Positions 32,639 through 40,735 of a stretch of DNA of 64,000 nucleotides are shown here, piece by piece. A program made the position numbers and the translations under genes. Under the pieces are notes generated by a model. The model had not been told where the DNA came from. It searched no databases and was given only the letters and a program-made list of their open reading frames with translations. The stretch is from Ligaoa zhengdingensis (GTDB lineage Bacteria > Bacillota > Clostridia > Oscillospirales > Ruminococcaceae), in NCBI RefSeq assembly GCF_014384885.1, contig NZ_JACRST010000004.1, forward strand, positions 1-64,000, read 5' to 3'. Each line of letters begins with the position of its first letter. Positions within the stretch are counted from its first letter, which is position 1.

Positions 32639-35260
32639 ATGAGAAAACAGCTCGAAAAGGTCTACGACCCCAAACAGGTGGAGGACCGCACCTACCAGTT
32701 CTGGTTGGACGGCGGCTACTTCCACGCCGAGGTGAACCCGGATAAGAAGCCGTTCACCATCGTGATTCCGCCGCCGAACGTCACCGGCCAGCTCCACATG
32801 GGGCACGCGCTGGACGAAACCCTCCAGGATATCCTGATCCGTTGGAAGCGGATGCAGGGCTACGAGGCGCTGTGGATGCCCGGCACCGACCACGCCGCTA
32901 TCGCCACCGAGGCCAAGGTGGTGGCCGCGCTCAAGGAGGAGGGCCTCACCAAAGAGGGCCTGGGCCGCGAGAAGTTCCTCGAGCGCGCCTGGGAGTGGAA
33001 GGAAAAATACGAGGGCCGCATCGTCAGCCAGCTCAAAAAGCTGGGGTCCTCCTGCGACTGGGAGCGCCAGCGCTTCACCATGGATGAGGGTTGCTCCAAG
33101 GCGGTGCAGGAGGTGTTCCTCAAGCTGTACGACAAGGGCCTGATCTACCGCGGCGAGCGCATCATCAACTGGTGCCCTCACTGCAAGACCTCCCTTTCCG
33201 ACGCCGAGGTGGAATACCAGGAGAAGGCCGGCTCCTTCTGGCATATCAAATACCCGCTGGCGGACGGCAGCGGCTTCCTCGAGGTGGCGACCACCCGCCC
33301 TGAGACCATGCTGGGCGACACCGCCGTGGCCGTGCACCCCGACGACGAGCGCTACAAGGCGCTGGTGGGCAAAAACCTCATCCTGCCGCTGGTGGATAAG
33401 GAAATCCCCATCGTGGCGGACGAGTATGTCGAGATGGATTTCGGCACCGGCGTGGTGAAGATCACCCCGGCGCACGACCCCAACGACTTCGAGGTGGGCC
33501 TGCGGCACAACCTGCCGGTCATCAACATCTTCACCGAGGACGCGCACATCGCCGAGGGCTGGGGCAAATATTCCGGCATGGACCGCATGGAGGCCCGCCG
33601 CGCGATTGTGGCCGACCTCGAGGCGGGCGGCTACCTGCTCTCCACCGAGGATTACAGCCACAACGTGGGCGAATGCTACCGCTGCGGCGAGACGGTGGAG
33701 CCCCGCGTCTCCAAGCAATGGTTCGTCAAGATGGAGCCGCTGGCAAAGCCCGCGATCGACGCGGTGCGCCAGGGTGAGACTAAATTTATCCCCGAGCGGT
33801 TCGACAAGATCTATTACCACTGGCTCGAGAACATCCGCGACTGGTGCATCTCCCGCCAGATCTGGTGGGGCCACCGCATCCCCGCGTGGTACTGCGACGG
33901 GTGCGGCGAGATGATCGTGGCTGCCGAAGCCCCGACGAGCTGCCCGCACTGCGGCGGCAGTCATTTCACCCAGGACCCCGACACCCTGGACACATGGTTT
34001 TCGTCGGCGCTGTGGCCGTTTTCCACCCTCGGTTGGCCGGACAAGACCCCCGAGCTCGACTACTTCTACCCCACCGACGTGTTGGTCACCGGGTACGACA
34101 TCATCTTCTTCTGGGTGGTGCGCATGATGTTCTCGGGGCTGGAGCACATGGGTAAGGCGCCGTTCCACACGGTGCTCATCCACGGCCTGGTGCGCGACGC
34201 GCAGGGCCGCAAGATGAGCAAGAGCCTGGGCAACGGCATCGACCCGCTGGAGATCATCGATGAGTACGGCGCGGACGCGCTGCGCTTCATGCTGGCCACC
34301 GGCAACAGCCCGGGCAACGATATGCGCTTCTCGGAGGAGAAGGTCAAGGCCAGCCGCAACTTCGCCAACAAGATTTGGAACGCCACCCGGTTCATCCTCA
34401 TGAACTTGTCGGAGGAGATCACCGCGCCCGGCCTGCCCGACGCGCTGGAAATCGAGGACAGATGGGTGCTCACCAAATATAACAACCTCGTCAAGGAGGT
34501 CACCGACAACTTGGAGAAGTACGAGCTCGGCCTCGCGGTGCAGAAGCTGTACGACTTCATCTGGGACATCCTGTGCGACTGGTACATCGAGCTCACCAAG
34601 ACCCGCATCCAGGCGGGCGGCGACACCGCGCGCGACGCACAGAAGGTGCTGGTGACGGTGATGACCGGCACCCTCAAGCTGCTGCACCCGTTCATGCCGT
34701 TCATCACCGAGGAGATCTGGCAGGCGCTGCCCAACGACTGCGAGAGCATCATGGTGGCCCCCTGGCCGGTGTACGACGAGGCGCTCAACTTCGCGGAGGA
34801 GGAGCGCGACTTCGAGCGGGTGATGGCGGTCATCAAGGCGGTGCGCATCCGCCGCGCCGAGATGAACGTGCCGCCGAGCAAGAAGGCCAGCCTGCACATC
34901 GAGACCAAGTTCGGCCCGGTGTTCGAGCGCTGCGCCGCCTTTATGCAGCGGCTGGCGTCCGCTTCGCAGGTGGAGGTCGCCCCCGAGCAGAACATCGAGG
35001 GTGCGGTGCAGGTCATCACCGACTCCGCGCGCGTGTTCATCCCGATGGACGAGCTGATCGACAAGGAGAAGGAGCTCGCGCGCCTCGAGAGGGAGAAGGC
35101 GGGCTGCGAAAAGGAGATCAAGTCGTTCGAGGGCAAGCTGGCTAACGAAAACTTTGTCGCTAAGGCCCCCGCGCATGTGGTGGAGGCCGAGCGCGCCAAG
35201 CTGCAAAAGTTGCGCGAGCGCTATGAAAAGATTCTCGAGAGCATCGCGGCGATGAAATAA
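32639..35260 (+). CDS. valS: Valine--tRNA ligase
   Basis: This 873-residue class I synthetase has the HIGH box in GQLHMGHAL (about residue 57) and the KMSKS box in GRKMSKSLGN (about 525). It has an editing domain between them, an anticodon-binding domain, and the C-terminal coiled coil (about 805-870) typical of ValRS. Length is standard. It is controlled by the T-box leader upstream. folC follows after a 93-bp spacer with a GC-rich hairpin. Confidence 0.98.
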   Translation: MRKQLEKVYDPKQVEDRTYQFWLDGGYFHAEVNPDKKPFTIVIPPPNVTGQLHMGHALDETLQDILIRWKRMQGYEALWMPGTDHAAIATEAKVVAALKEEGLTKEGLGREKFLERAWEWKEKYEGRIVSQLKKLGSSCDWERQRFTMDEGCSKAVQEVFLKLYDKGLIYRGERIINWCPHCKTSLSDAEVEYQEKAGSFWHIKYPLADGSGFLEVATTRPETMLGDTAVAVHPDDERYKALVGKNLILPLVDKEIPIVADEYVEMDFGTGVVKITPAHDPNDFEVGLRHNLPVINIFTEDAHIAEGWGKYSGMDRMEARRAIVADLEAGGYLLSTEDYSHNVGECYRCGETVEPRVSKQWFVKMEPLAKPAIDAVRQGETKFIPERFDKIYYHWLENIRDWCISRQIWWGHRIPAWYCDGCGEMIVAAEAPTSCPHCGGSHFTQDPDTLDTWFSSALWPFSTLGWPDKTPELDYFYPTDVLVTGYDIIFFWVVRMMFSGLEHMGKAPFHTVLIHGLVRDAQGRKMSKSLGNGIDPLEIIDEYGADALRFMLATGNSPGNDMRFSEEKVKASRNFANKIWNATRFILMNLSEEITAPGLPDALEIEDRWVLTKYNNLVKEVTDNLEKYELGLAVQKLYDFIWDILCDWYIELTKTRIQAGGDTARDAQKVLVTVMTGTLKLLHPFMPFITEEIWQALPNDCESIMVAPWPVYDEALNFAEEERDFERVMAVIKAVRIRRAEMNVPPSKKASLHIETKFGPVFERCAAFMQRLASASQVEVAPEQNIEGAVQVITDSARVFIPMDELIDKEKELARLEREKAGCEKEIKSFEGKLANENFVAKAPAHVVEAERAKLQKLRERYEKILESIAAMK

Positions 35261-35353
35261 ACCCAACAACAAAGCGCCCCGCGCCCCGCCCCGGCGAGCT
35301 GCCGGAGGGGGTGCGGGGCTGTTCATTTGATACGACAAAGGAGCGGATTGCGG

Positions 35354-36661
35354 ATGGAACCATGGGAGCATGACGAGCGGTGGGCGCTTGAGCGCATCCA
35401 CAGCCACCCCCGCTTTGCCGGGGCGGCCTCGCTCGAGCGCATTCGGGCGCTGATGGCCGCGCTGGGCGACCCGCAGAAGGCGCTGCGGTTTGTACACATC
35501 GCGGGCACCAACGGCAAGGGCAGCGTGGCCGCCATGACGGCGAACGTACTCACCCATGCGGGGCACCGCACCGGGCTGTATATCAGCCCGTTCGTGCTCT
35601 GCTTCCGCGAGCGGATGCAGATCGACGGGGAGATGATCCCGCCCGGGGAGCTGGCGGCGCTCACCGAGGAGGTGGAGGAGCGCGCAGGCGGCCTTGCGGC
35701 GGGCGAGTTCGAGTATGTCACCGCGTTGGCGCTCACGTGGTTCGCGCGCCGGGGCTGCGACATCGTGGTGCTCGAGGTCGGCCTGGGCGGGCGGTTCGAC
35801 GCCACCAACGTGATCGACCCGCCGCTGGTGCAGGTGATCACCAGGCTGGGGCTGGACCACACCGCCATTTTGGGCGGCACCATCGAACAGATCGCGCGGG
35901 AAAAGGCGGGCATCATCAAGGGCGGCGTCACCGTCGCGGCCCCGCACCAGCCGCCCGAGGCGCTGGCCGAGTTGTACGCGCGCTGCGCCGAGACCGGCGG
36001 CACGCTGATCCAGCCGGGGATCGGGTCGGTCGAGCGGCTGCCGTCGGACGACCCGCTGGGCGGCGAGGTGTTCGACTACGGCGGGCTGCGGCTGCACCCG
36101 TCGCTGCCCGGCGAGCACCAGATCGACAACGCCATCACGGCGGTGGAGGTCTGCCGCCAGCTTCGCGCGCAGGGGTTCGCGCTGTCCGACGAGGCGATCG
36201 CCTGGGGCGTCGCGCACACCGTCTTCCCGGCGCGCATGGAGGTGCTCTCCCGCCGGCCGCTGGTGGTGCTGGACGGCGCGCACAACCCGGACGGGATGCG
36301 GGCGCTCGCCGGTATGCTCGACCGCCTGCGCGGCGCGGGGCGGCGCATCACCCTGCTGATGGGGATGCTGGCGGACAAAGACTGGACGCACGCGGCCGAA
36401 CTGGCGGCGCGGCACGCCGACCGGCTGGTCGCGGTGACGCCGGACAACCCGCGCGCCCTGCCGGGCTCGGAATTGGCCGCGGCGGCCCGTTTTTGCACGG
36501 ATGCAGCGGCATCGGAAGATATTCCACAGGCAGCCACAATGATTGTGGAAAGCCTGCGCGAGCGGGACGCGCTGGTCTGTTGCGGGTCGCTCTATCTGGC
36601 GGCCGAGCTTCGGCCGGTGCTGCTCGGGCTGCTGGGGCAAAACCAAAATCCAACAAAATAA
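35354..36661 (+). CDS. folC: Bifunctional folylpolyglutamate/dihydrofolate synthase
   Basis: The protein has 435 residues from the ATG at 35354 (AAAGGAGCGG upstream). The Mur-ligase-like ATP loop is GTNGKGSVAAM (about residues 54-64). Other blocks are TGLYISPFVLCFRERM, VGLGGRFDATNV, KAGIIKGGV and LDGAHNPDGMRAL. It adds glutamates to folates and may also make dihydrofolate. valS-folC order is common in Firmicutes, so the two may share transcripts. Confidence 0.95.
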   Translation: MEPWEHDERWALERIHSHPRFAGAASLERIRALMAALGDPQKALRFVHIAGTNGKGSVAAMTANVLTHAGHRTGLYISPFVLCFRERMQIDGEMIPPGELAALTEEVEERAGGLAAGEFEYVTALALTWFARRGCDIVVLEVGLGGRFDATNVIDPPLVQVITRLGLDHTAILGGTIEQIAREKAGIIKGGVTVAAPHQPPEALAELYARCAETGGTLIQPGIGSVERLPSDDPLGGEVFDYGGLRLHPSLPGEHQIDNAITAVEVCRQLRAQGFALSDEAIAWGVAHTVFPARMEVLSRRPLVVLDGAHNPDGMRALAGMLDRLRGAGRRITLLMGMLADKDWTHAAELAARHADRLVAVTPDNPRALPGSELAAAARFCTDAAASEDIPQAATMIVESLRERDALVCCGSLYLAAELRPVLLGLLGQNQNPTK

Positions 36662-36700
36662 GACCGCCCGCGCGGACAGGCTTCGAGTAAAAATTTGAGG

Positions 36701-36737
36701 GGAACTCTCTATCATAGGGATAGGGAGTTCTTTTTTT
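36701..36737 (+). terminator. Terminator of folC
   Basis: GAACTCTCTATC pairs with GGATAGGGAGTTC (one wobble) and is followed by seven T. Confidence 0.9.
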
Positions 36738-36773
36738 CTGTGTATGTTTCGCGCAACAGTAATATTGTTCTCT

Positions 36774-36920
36774 GATAAAACCATTTTTAGATGGTTTTAT
36801 CCCGGCGCTTTGCGCCGGGCCGCCGCAAGCGGCGGCAGAGAAAATATTGACGACGTAATCAGCGGCTTCGCCGCGGGGCCGCAGAATGCGGCCCCGATAA
36901 AATGATTGAATCGTTTTATC
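36774..36920. repeat. Battery of six consecutive hairpins upstream of spoIIAA
   Basis: In 147 bp there are six inverted repeats nearly end to end: GATAAAACCAT/ATGGTTTTATC, CCCGGCGC/GCGCCGGG, CGCCGC/GCGGCG, GCGG/CCGC, GGGGCCGC/GCGGCCCC and GATAAAA/TTTTATC. The first and last hairpins share GATAAAA, so the block is itself symmetrically bounded. It could be a small non-autonomous repeat or a structured leader. No gene lies in 36662-36978. Confidence 0.75.
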
Positions 36921-36978
36921 GGTTACTAGTATAAAAAGGACAAGGAATGGTAAAAAAACTTGCAAAGGGGCAGGGGAT

Positions 36979-37299
36979 ATGTCGATCAATATAGAGACGG
37001 ATGACGGCGTGGTCGAAGTGTATTTAAGCGGCGAAATCGACCACCACAGCGCCGGCGAACTGCGCGAGCGCATCGACGAAGCGATCGGGGCAGTCACGCC
37101 GCAGCGGGTGATCCTGGATTTTCGCGGGGTCACGTTTATGGACAGCTCGGGCATCGGGCTGGTGATGGGGCGCTACAAGCTGCTGGAGGGCACCGGCGCG
37201 GTGCTGGAGCTGCGCGGGCTCTCCTCACCGGTGAAGCGCGTGATGCGCCTGGCGGGGCTCGACCGGATTGCGGTGATGGACGGAGGAACAAAAAAATGA
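36979..37299 (+). CDS. spoIIAA: Anti-anti-sigma factor SpoIIAA
   Basis: This 106-residue STAS domain has the phosphorylatable serine in FMDSSGIGLV (Ser56). Unphosphorylated SpoIIAA binds SpoIIAB and frees sigma F in the forespore; SpoIIE dephosphorylates it. It is the first gene of spoIIAA-AB-sigF, and its stop overlaps the spoIIAB start (ATGA). No convincing sigma-H promoter was found by eye in the 60 bp upstream. Confidence 0.95.
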   Translation: MSINIETDDGVVEVYLSGEIDHHSAGELRERIDEAIGAVTPQRVILDFRGVTFMDSSGIGLVMGRYKLLEGTGAVLELRGLSSPVKRVMRLAGLDRIAVMDGGTKK

Positions 37300-37742
37300 A
37301 ACAGATCAACGAAATGAAGCTGCAAATTCCCGGCAAAAGCGCCAACGAGAGCTTTGCGCGCGCAGCGCTTTCGGCCTTTGCGGCGCAGCTCGACCCCACG
37401 ATCGACGAACTGGCGGATATCAAGACCGCGGTCAGCGAGGCGGTCACCAACTGCATTGTCCACGGCTATCGGGATGAAATCGGTCCGGTGTACATACACG
37501 CAAAACTTTATGAGGACAATACGCTCACCATCAAAATACGCGACAAGGGCTGTGGCATCCCCGATATCAAGCAGGCGATGGAACCGCTGTTCACCACCTG
37601 CACCACCGGGGAGCGCGCGGGCCTTGGCTTTGCGGTGATGCAGAGCTTTATGGATAAGGTGCGGGTAACCTCCAAGCCGGGAAAAGGTACATGCGTGGTA
37701 CTCACCAAAAAGCTGTTGTCCAAAGGAGCCGGGAATGCCTGA
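37296..37742 (+). CDS. spoIIAB: Anti-sigma F factor / serine kinase SpoIIAB
   Basis: This 148-residue GHKL kinase has the ATP site in EAVTNCIVHGY, DKGCGIPD and GERAGLGFAVM. It holds sigma F inactive and phosphorylates SpoIIAA. It overlaps spoIIAA by 4 bp and sigF by 8 bp, so the three are translationally coupled. Confidence 0.96.
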   Translation: MKQINEMKLQIPGKSANESFARAALSAFAAQLDPTIDELADIKTAVSEAVTNCIVHGYRDEIGPVYIHAKLYEDNTLTIKIRDKGCGIPDIKQAMEPLFTTCTTGERAGLGFAVMQSFMDKVRVTSKPGKGTCVVLTKKLLSKGAGNA

Positions 37743-38403
37743 ATGTACCGTTTCGCGGCAGGAAATGATCGAAAATAACCTGGGCCTGGTGCACGCCTGC
37801 GCCCATAAGTTTAAGGGGCGAGGCATCGAATACGACGACCTGTTCCAGGCGGGCAGCATGGGGCTGGTCAAGGCGGTGGACGCGTTCGACTGGAACCGCG
37901 GGGTCAAGTTTTCCACCTATGCGGTGCCGGTCATCCTGGGGGAGATGCGCAGGCTCTTCCGCGACGGGGGCAGCGTCAAGGTCAGCCGCACCCTCAAGGA
38001 GCTGTCGCTCAAAACCGTGCGTATGCGCGAGCAGATCGCCGCGCGCACCGGGCGCGAGCCCACCATCGGGGAGCTGGCCGAGGCGCTCGACCGCGACCCG
38101 GCCGATATCGCAGAGGCGCTTTCCGCCTCCGCGCCGCCCATCTCGCTCACCGAGAGCGACGAGGAGGGCGGCGGGCAGTTCGATATCCCGGTGGATTCCC
38201 CCGAGGAGGAGATGGCCGACTCGATCTCGCTGGGGCAGGTGGTGGGCCAGCTTGAGCAGAACGACCGCCGCCTGATTGTGCTGCGCTACTACGGCGGCAA
38301 GACCCAGACCCAGACCGCCGAGCTGCTGGGCATGACGCAGGTGCAGGTATCCCGCCGCGAAAAGAAGATTTTGATGCGCCTGCGCGAGCAGCTGACGGGG
38401 TAG
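37735..38403 (+). CDS. sigF: RNA polymerase sporulation sigma factor SigF
   Basis: The protein has 222 residues. Region 2 has YDDLFQAGSMGLVKAVDAFD and VKFSTYAVP, region 3 is TIGELAEAL, and region 4 ends GMTQVQVSRREKKILMRLR. It is the first forespore-specific sigma factor. The 3' 257 bp overlap an open frame on the other strand (38147-38674), which affects the interpretation of that gene rather than of sigF. Confidence 0.95.
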   Translation: MPECTVSRQEMIENNLGLVHACAHKFKGRGIEYDDLFQAGSMGLVKAVDAFDWNRGVKFSTYAVPVILGEMRRLFRDGGSVKVSRTLKELSLKTVRMREQIAARTGREPTIGELAEALDRDPADIAEALSASAPPISLTESDEEGGGQFDIPVDSPEEEMADSISLGQVVGQLEQNDRRLIVLRYYGGKTQTQTAELLGMTQVQVSRREKKILMRLREQLTG

Positions 38404-38674
38404 CGGGCCGCGCCCGCTTTTCGCGCTCGTAGAGGTAGAACAGGCGGATGATCAGGTCGGACATGTCGTCCTTCTGGCTGACGCCAAGGCGTTGAAAGGA
38501 TTGATATAGAATGCTGTGTTCTGCAAGTAGATGTTCCCGTATCCAAGTACCGAGTCCATAATGATAAGCGGTTAGGTTGGAATAGCTGCATTCCGCAAAT
38601 TCCTCCATTGCCGCTCTATCAAACTGTGATTCGATGCAAAAAATACACTTTTTGATCTCCTGAAATAAAGGCAT
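38147..38674 (-). CDS. Unknown DUF6794-like small protein, 3' end uncertain
   Basis: The ATG at 38674 follows GAGGTGATC. Residues 1-85 look real: two helices ending in YGLGTWIREHLL and DDMSDLIIRLFYLYERE, a pattern I associate with DUF6794-type proteins of unknown function. Beyond about residue 88 (near 38411) the frame continues as Arg/Ser/Ala-rich sequence antisense to sigF until 38147. That part is probably a fortuitous extension, so the natural stop may have been lost. It is divergent from the XRE regulator gene at 38765. Confidence 0.5.
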   Translation of the reverse strand: MPLFQEIKKCIFCIESQFDRAAMEEFAECSYSNLTAYHYGLGTWIREHLLAEHSILYQSFQRLGVSQKDDMSDLIIRLFYLYEREKRARPATPSAARAGASKSSFRGGIPAPASCPAARRSGSGSCRRSSAAQSGGGRSAQAGPPPAPARSSRPSPPRGNPPGYRTARRPPRRSR

Positions 38675-38764
38675 AGCGATCACCTCAACATCATTTTACT
38701 GCATTTGCTAACCACAAGCAAGCATTACTCTGCTAATTTTTGGCTAGCATAAAGGTGTGGGGTG

Positions 38765-39010
38765 ATGGAGTTGGAGCATTACGAAAGATACTATAAACTG
38801 ATCGGGGATAACATCGCGTTTTATCGGAAAAAGAAGCATCTGACGCAGGAAGGGCTCGCCCTCAAAGCGAACGTGTCGCGAACCCATATCAGCCACATCG
38901 AGGCGGAGCATGTGCACAAGGTTCCGTCGCTGGATATTCTGTTCCGCATCTGCGAGATTCTGTCGATTGAGCCGTATCAGCTGTTTATTGAACCCGAAAG
39001 GTGCCGCTAG
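38765..39010 (+). CDS. XRE-family transcriptional regulator
   Basis: The protein has 81 residues from the ATG at 38765 (a GTG lies one codon upstream). It is a single Cro/C1-type helix-turn-helix with the blocks RKKKHLTQEGLALKANVSRT and PSLDILFRICEIL. There is no effector domain. It is divergent from the DUF6794-like gene, so it may regulate that gene and itself; the 90-bp gap holds repeated GCTAA-type half sites that could be operators. Confidence 0.85.
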   Translation: MELEHYERYYKLIGDNIAFYRKKKHLTQEGLALKANVSRTHISHIEAEHVHKVPSLDILFRICEILSIEPYQLFIEPERCR

Positions 39011-39022
39011 GCATTTCATCTT

Positions 39023-39048
39023 GTCCCCGCGCCTGGCGGGGACTTTTT
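39023..39048 (+). terminator. Terminator of the XRE regulator gene
   Basis: GTCCCCGC and GCGGGGAC form a tight hairpin followed by TTTTT. Confidence 0.88.
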
Positions 39049-39114
39049 AATTTTATCATAGAAAAAGAAGCGGCCCGAGCGGATTCCGCCTGGACCGCTT
39101 TTGAACTGTAATAT

Positions 39115-39777
39115 TTAGCCGGCGCGCCGTTGTAGCTTGGAAAGGGGCGTCACCACCGCTGCCGTGATGAGCGGGGTCACAATCGCCTCGGGGATGCCGT
39201 TGAACAGGATCGAGGCGCCGAGGAGCCCCCAGATCACCTGGCTGCCGTTGGCCTCGGCATAGGGCGTGGCGAAAAACAGCAGGATGCCCAGCAGCACCAG
39301 GATGGTGTTGGTGAGCGACCCGCACACGCCGGCCACCATTGCAGATTTGCTCACGCTGTGGGTTTTGGCCATCAGCTTTTGATACACCTTGCCCGAGACC
39401 ACGCCGATGAGGATGCGCGGCCCAAAGCAGATGAGCAGGCTGCACACCGCATACCACGCCGCCAGCAACAGGTTGCCCTGCGCCAGATTGACGCTGTAAA
39501 AGGGGCTGAACACAAACGCGGTGGGGATGACGGGACTCCCCCCGTAGATGGTGAACCACAGCAGGCTGACAAAGCCGAACACGCCGCCCAGAAACGCGCC
39601 CGAGCGGGTGCCCAGCAGCAGCGCGCCGATCACCACCGGGATTTGCGCGAGCGTTGCCACAATCGGGCTGCCCGGCAAGGGGAAAGAACCCAGCGGGGTG
39701 AAGCCCATGATGAACAGGATGGCGGACAACAGCGCCAGCTGTACCAGGCGGGTTGTCCTTGCGGAACCGGTTGACAT
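39115..39777 (-). CDS. ECF transporter S component, probably pantothenate-specific
   Basis: The protein has 220 residues from the ATG at 39777, after AAGGAGGAA. About six helices and a short N-terminal TRLVQLALLSAILFIMGFTP motif are typical of ECF S components, which bind a vitamin and dock on a shared energising module (EcfAA'T, not in the window). coaX lies 158 bp upstream, so pantothenate is the most likely substrate (PanT-like). The leader between them shows no riboswitch I recognise. Confidence 0.82.
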   Translation of the reverse strand: MSTGSARTTRLVQLALLSAILFIMGFTPLGSFPLPGSPIVATLAQIPVVIGALLLGTRSGAFLGGVFGFVSLLWFTIYGGSPVIPTAFVFSPFYSVNLAQGNLLLAAWYAVCSLLICFGPRILIGVVSGKVYQKLMAKTHSVSKSAMVAGVCGSLTNTILVLLGILLFFATPYAEANGSQVIWGLLGASILFNGIPEAIVTPLITAAVVTPLSKLQRRAG

Positions 39778-39935
39778 AAGTATTCCTCCTTGCTGCCGCT
39801 CCGTCACGGATGCGGCGCAAATAATATTTATCAGACGGGGTATCCCACGGCGGCGCTGGCGGTTCGGCTCGGATAAGCTCCGTCACCGACCGGGCGCACG
39901 GCGGGGGCCGCCCCGTTGATATCCGTTTTCAGGGG

Positions 39936-40703
39936 TCAGCTATTGCGGTTGTAGAGCGCAAGCAGGCCGTCGAGCAGCAGGTGGTCGTCGCGGATGATCT
40001 CGCACTCGCAGTAGGGGATGACCACCCCGGCCAGGCCGCCGCAGGCCACCACCGTGACCCCGCTGCCCAGCGCCGCCCGGTAGCGGCGCACCATGCCCTC
40101 GATCATGCTGGCTGCGCCGAGTATCACGCCGCTCTTCATGCAATCGATGGTGTTGGAGCCGATCGGGTGCTTCACCTCGTCGTCCAGATTGATCTGAGGG
40201 AGCTGCGCCGTGCAGTCGGCCAACGCCTTGAGTCCGATCATCACGCCGGGCATGATCGCGCCGCCCAAAAAACTGCGCTGCTCATCCACCACCGTGATCT
40301 TGGTGGCGGTGCCCAGGTCGATGATGACCACGGGCAGCGGGTACTTTTCCATCGCGCCAATCGCGGTGGAGAGCAGGTCAGCGCCCAGCCCGCCCGGGTT
40401 GTCGATGCGGATGTTGAGCCCGGTCTTGATGCCGGGGCCCACCATCAGGGTTTTCACCGGCTGCACGAGGCGCACCGCATGGCGCATCACCGGGGAGAGC
40501 GGGGGCACCACCGAGGAGATGATCGCCCCCTCGATGCTGTCCGGCGGGAAACCGTGCAGCCCCAGGATCTCCTTGAGCACCACCGCGTATTCAAACTCGG
40601 TGCGGGCCGCATCGGTGCTCACCCGCGCACAGAAGCGCAGCTCAGCGCCCTCGTAGCCGCCCACCACGATGTTGGTATTGCCGATATCAATGGCTAAAAT
40701 CAT
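39936..40703 (-). CDS. coaX: Type III pantothenate kinase
   Basis: The protein has 255 residues. The ASKHA-fold phosphate motif is ILAIDIGNTNIVVGGY, followed by GGLGADLLS and VIIDLGTATKITVVD. It phosphorylates pantothenate in the first step of coenzyme A synthesis. It lies between the fakA-like gene and the ECF S component gene on the same strand, forming a pantothenate uptake-and-trapping pair with the latter. Confidence 0.96.
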   Translation of the reverse strand: MILAIDIGNTNIVVGGYEGAELRFCARVSTDAARTEFEYAVVLKEILGLHGFPPDSIEGAIISSVVPPLSPVMRHAVRLVQPVKTLMVGPGIKTGLNIRIDNPGGLGADLLSTAIGAMEKYPLPVVIIDLGTATKITVVDEQRSFLGGAIMPGVMIGLKALADCTAQLPQINLDDEVKHPIGSNTIDCMKSGVILGAASMIEGMVRRYRAALGSGVTVVACGGLAGVVIPYCECEIIRDDHLLLDGLLALYNRNS

Positions 40704-40735
40704 CTTGTCTCATCCTTTGCTGCGGGTTGGGGCCG

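Noticed and set aside
32594..36784. A very long open frame (about 1400 codons) antisense to valS and folC
   Set aside because: It follows from high-GC codon bias in the opposite frame. Its His/Leu/Val/Arg-rich sequence has no domain, and both sense genes are unmistakable.
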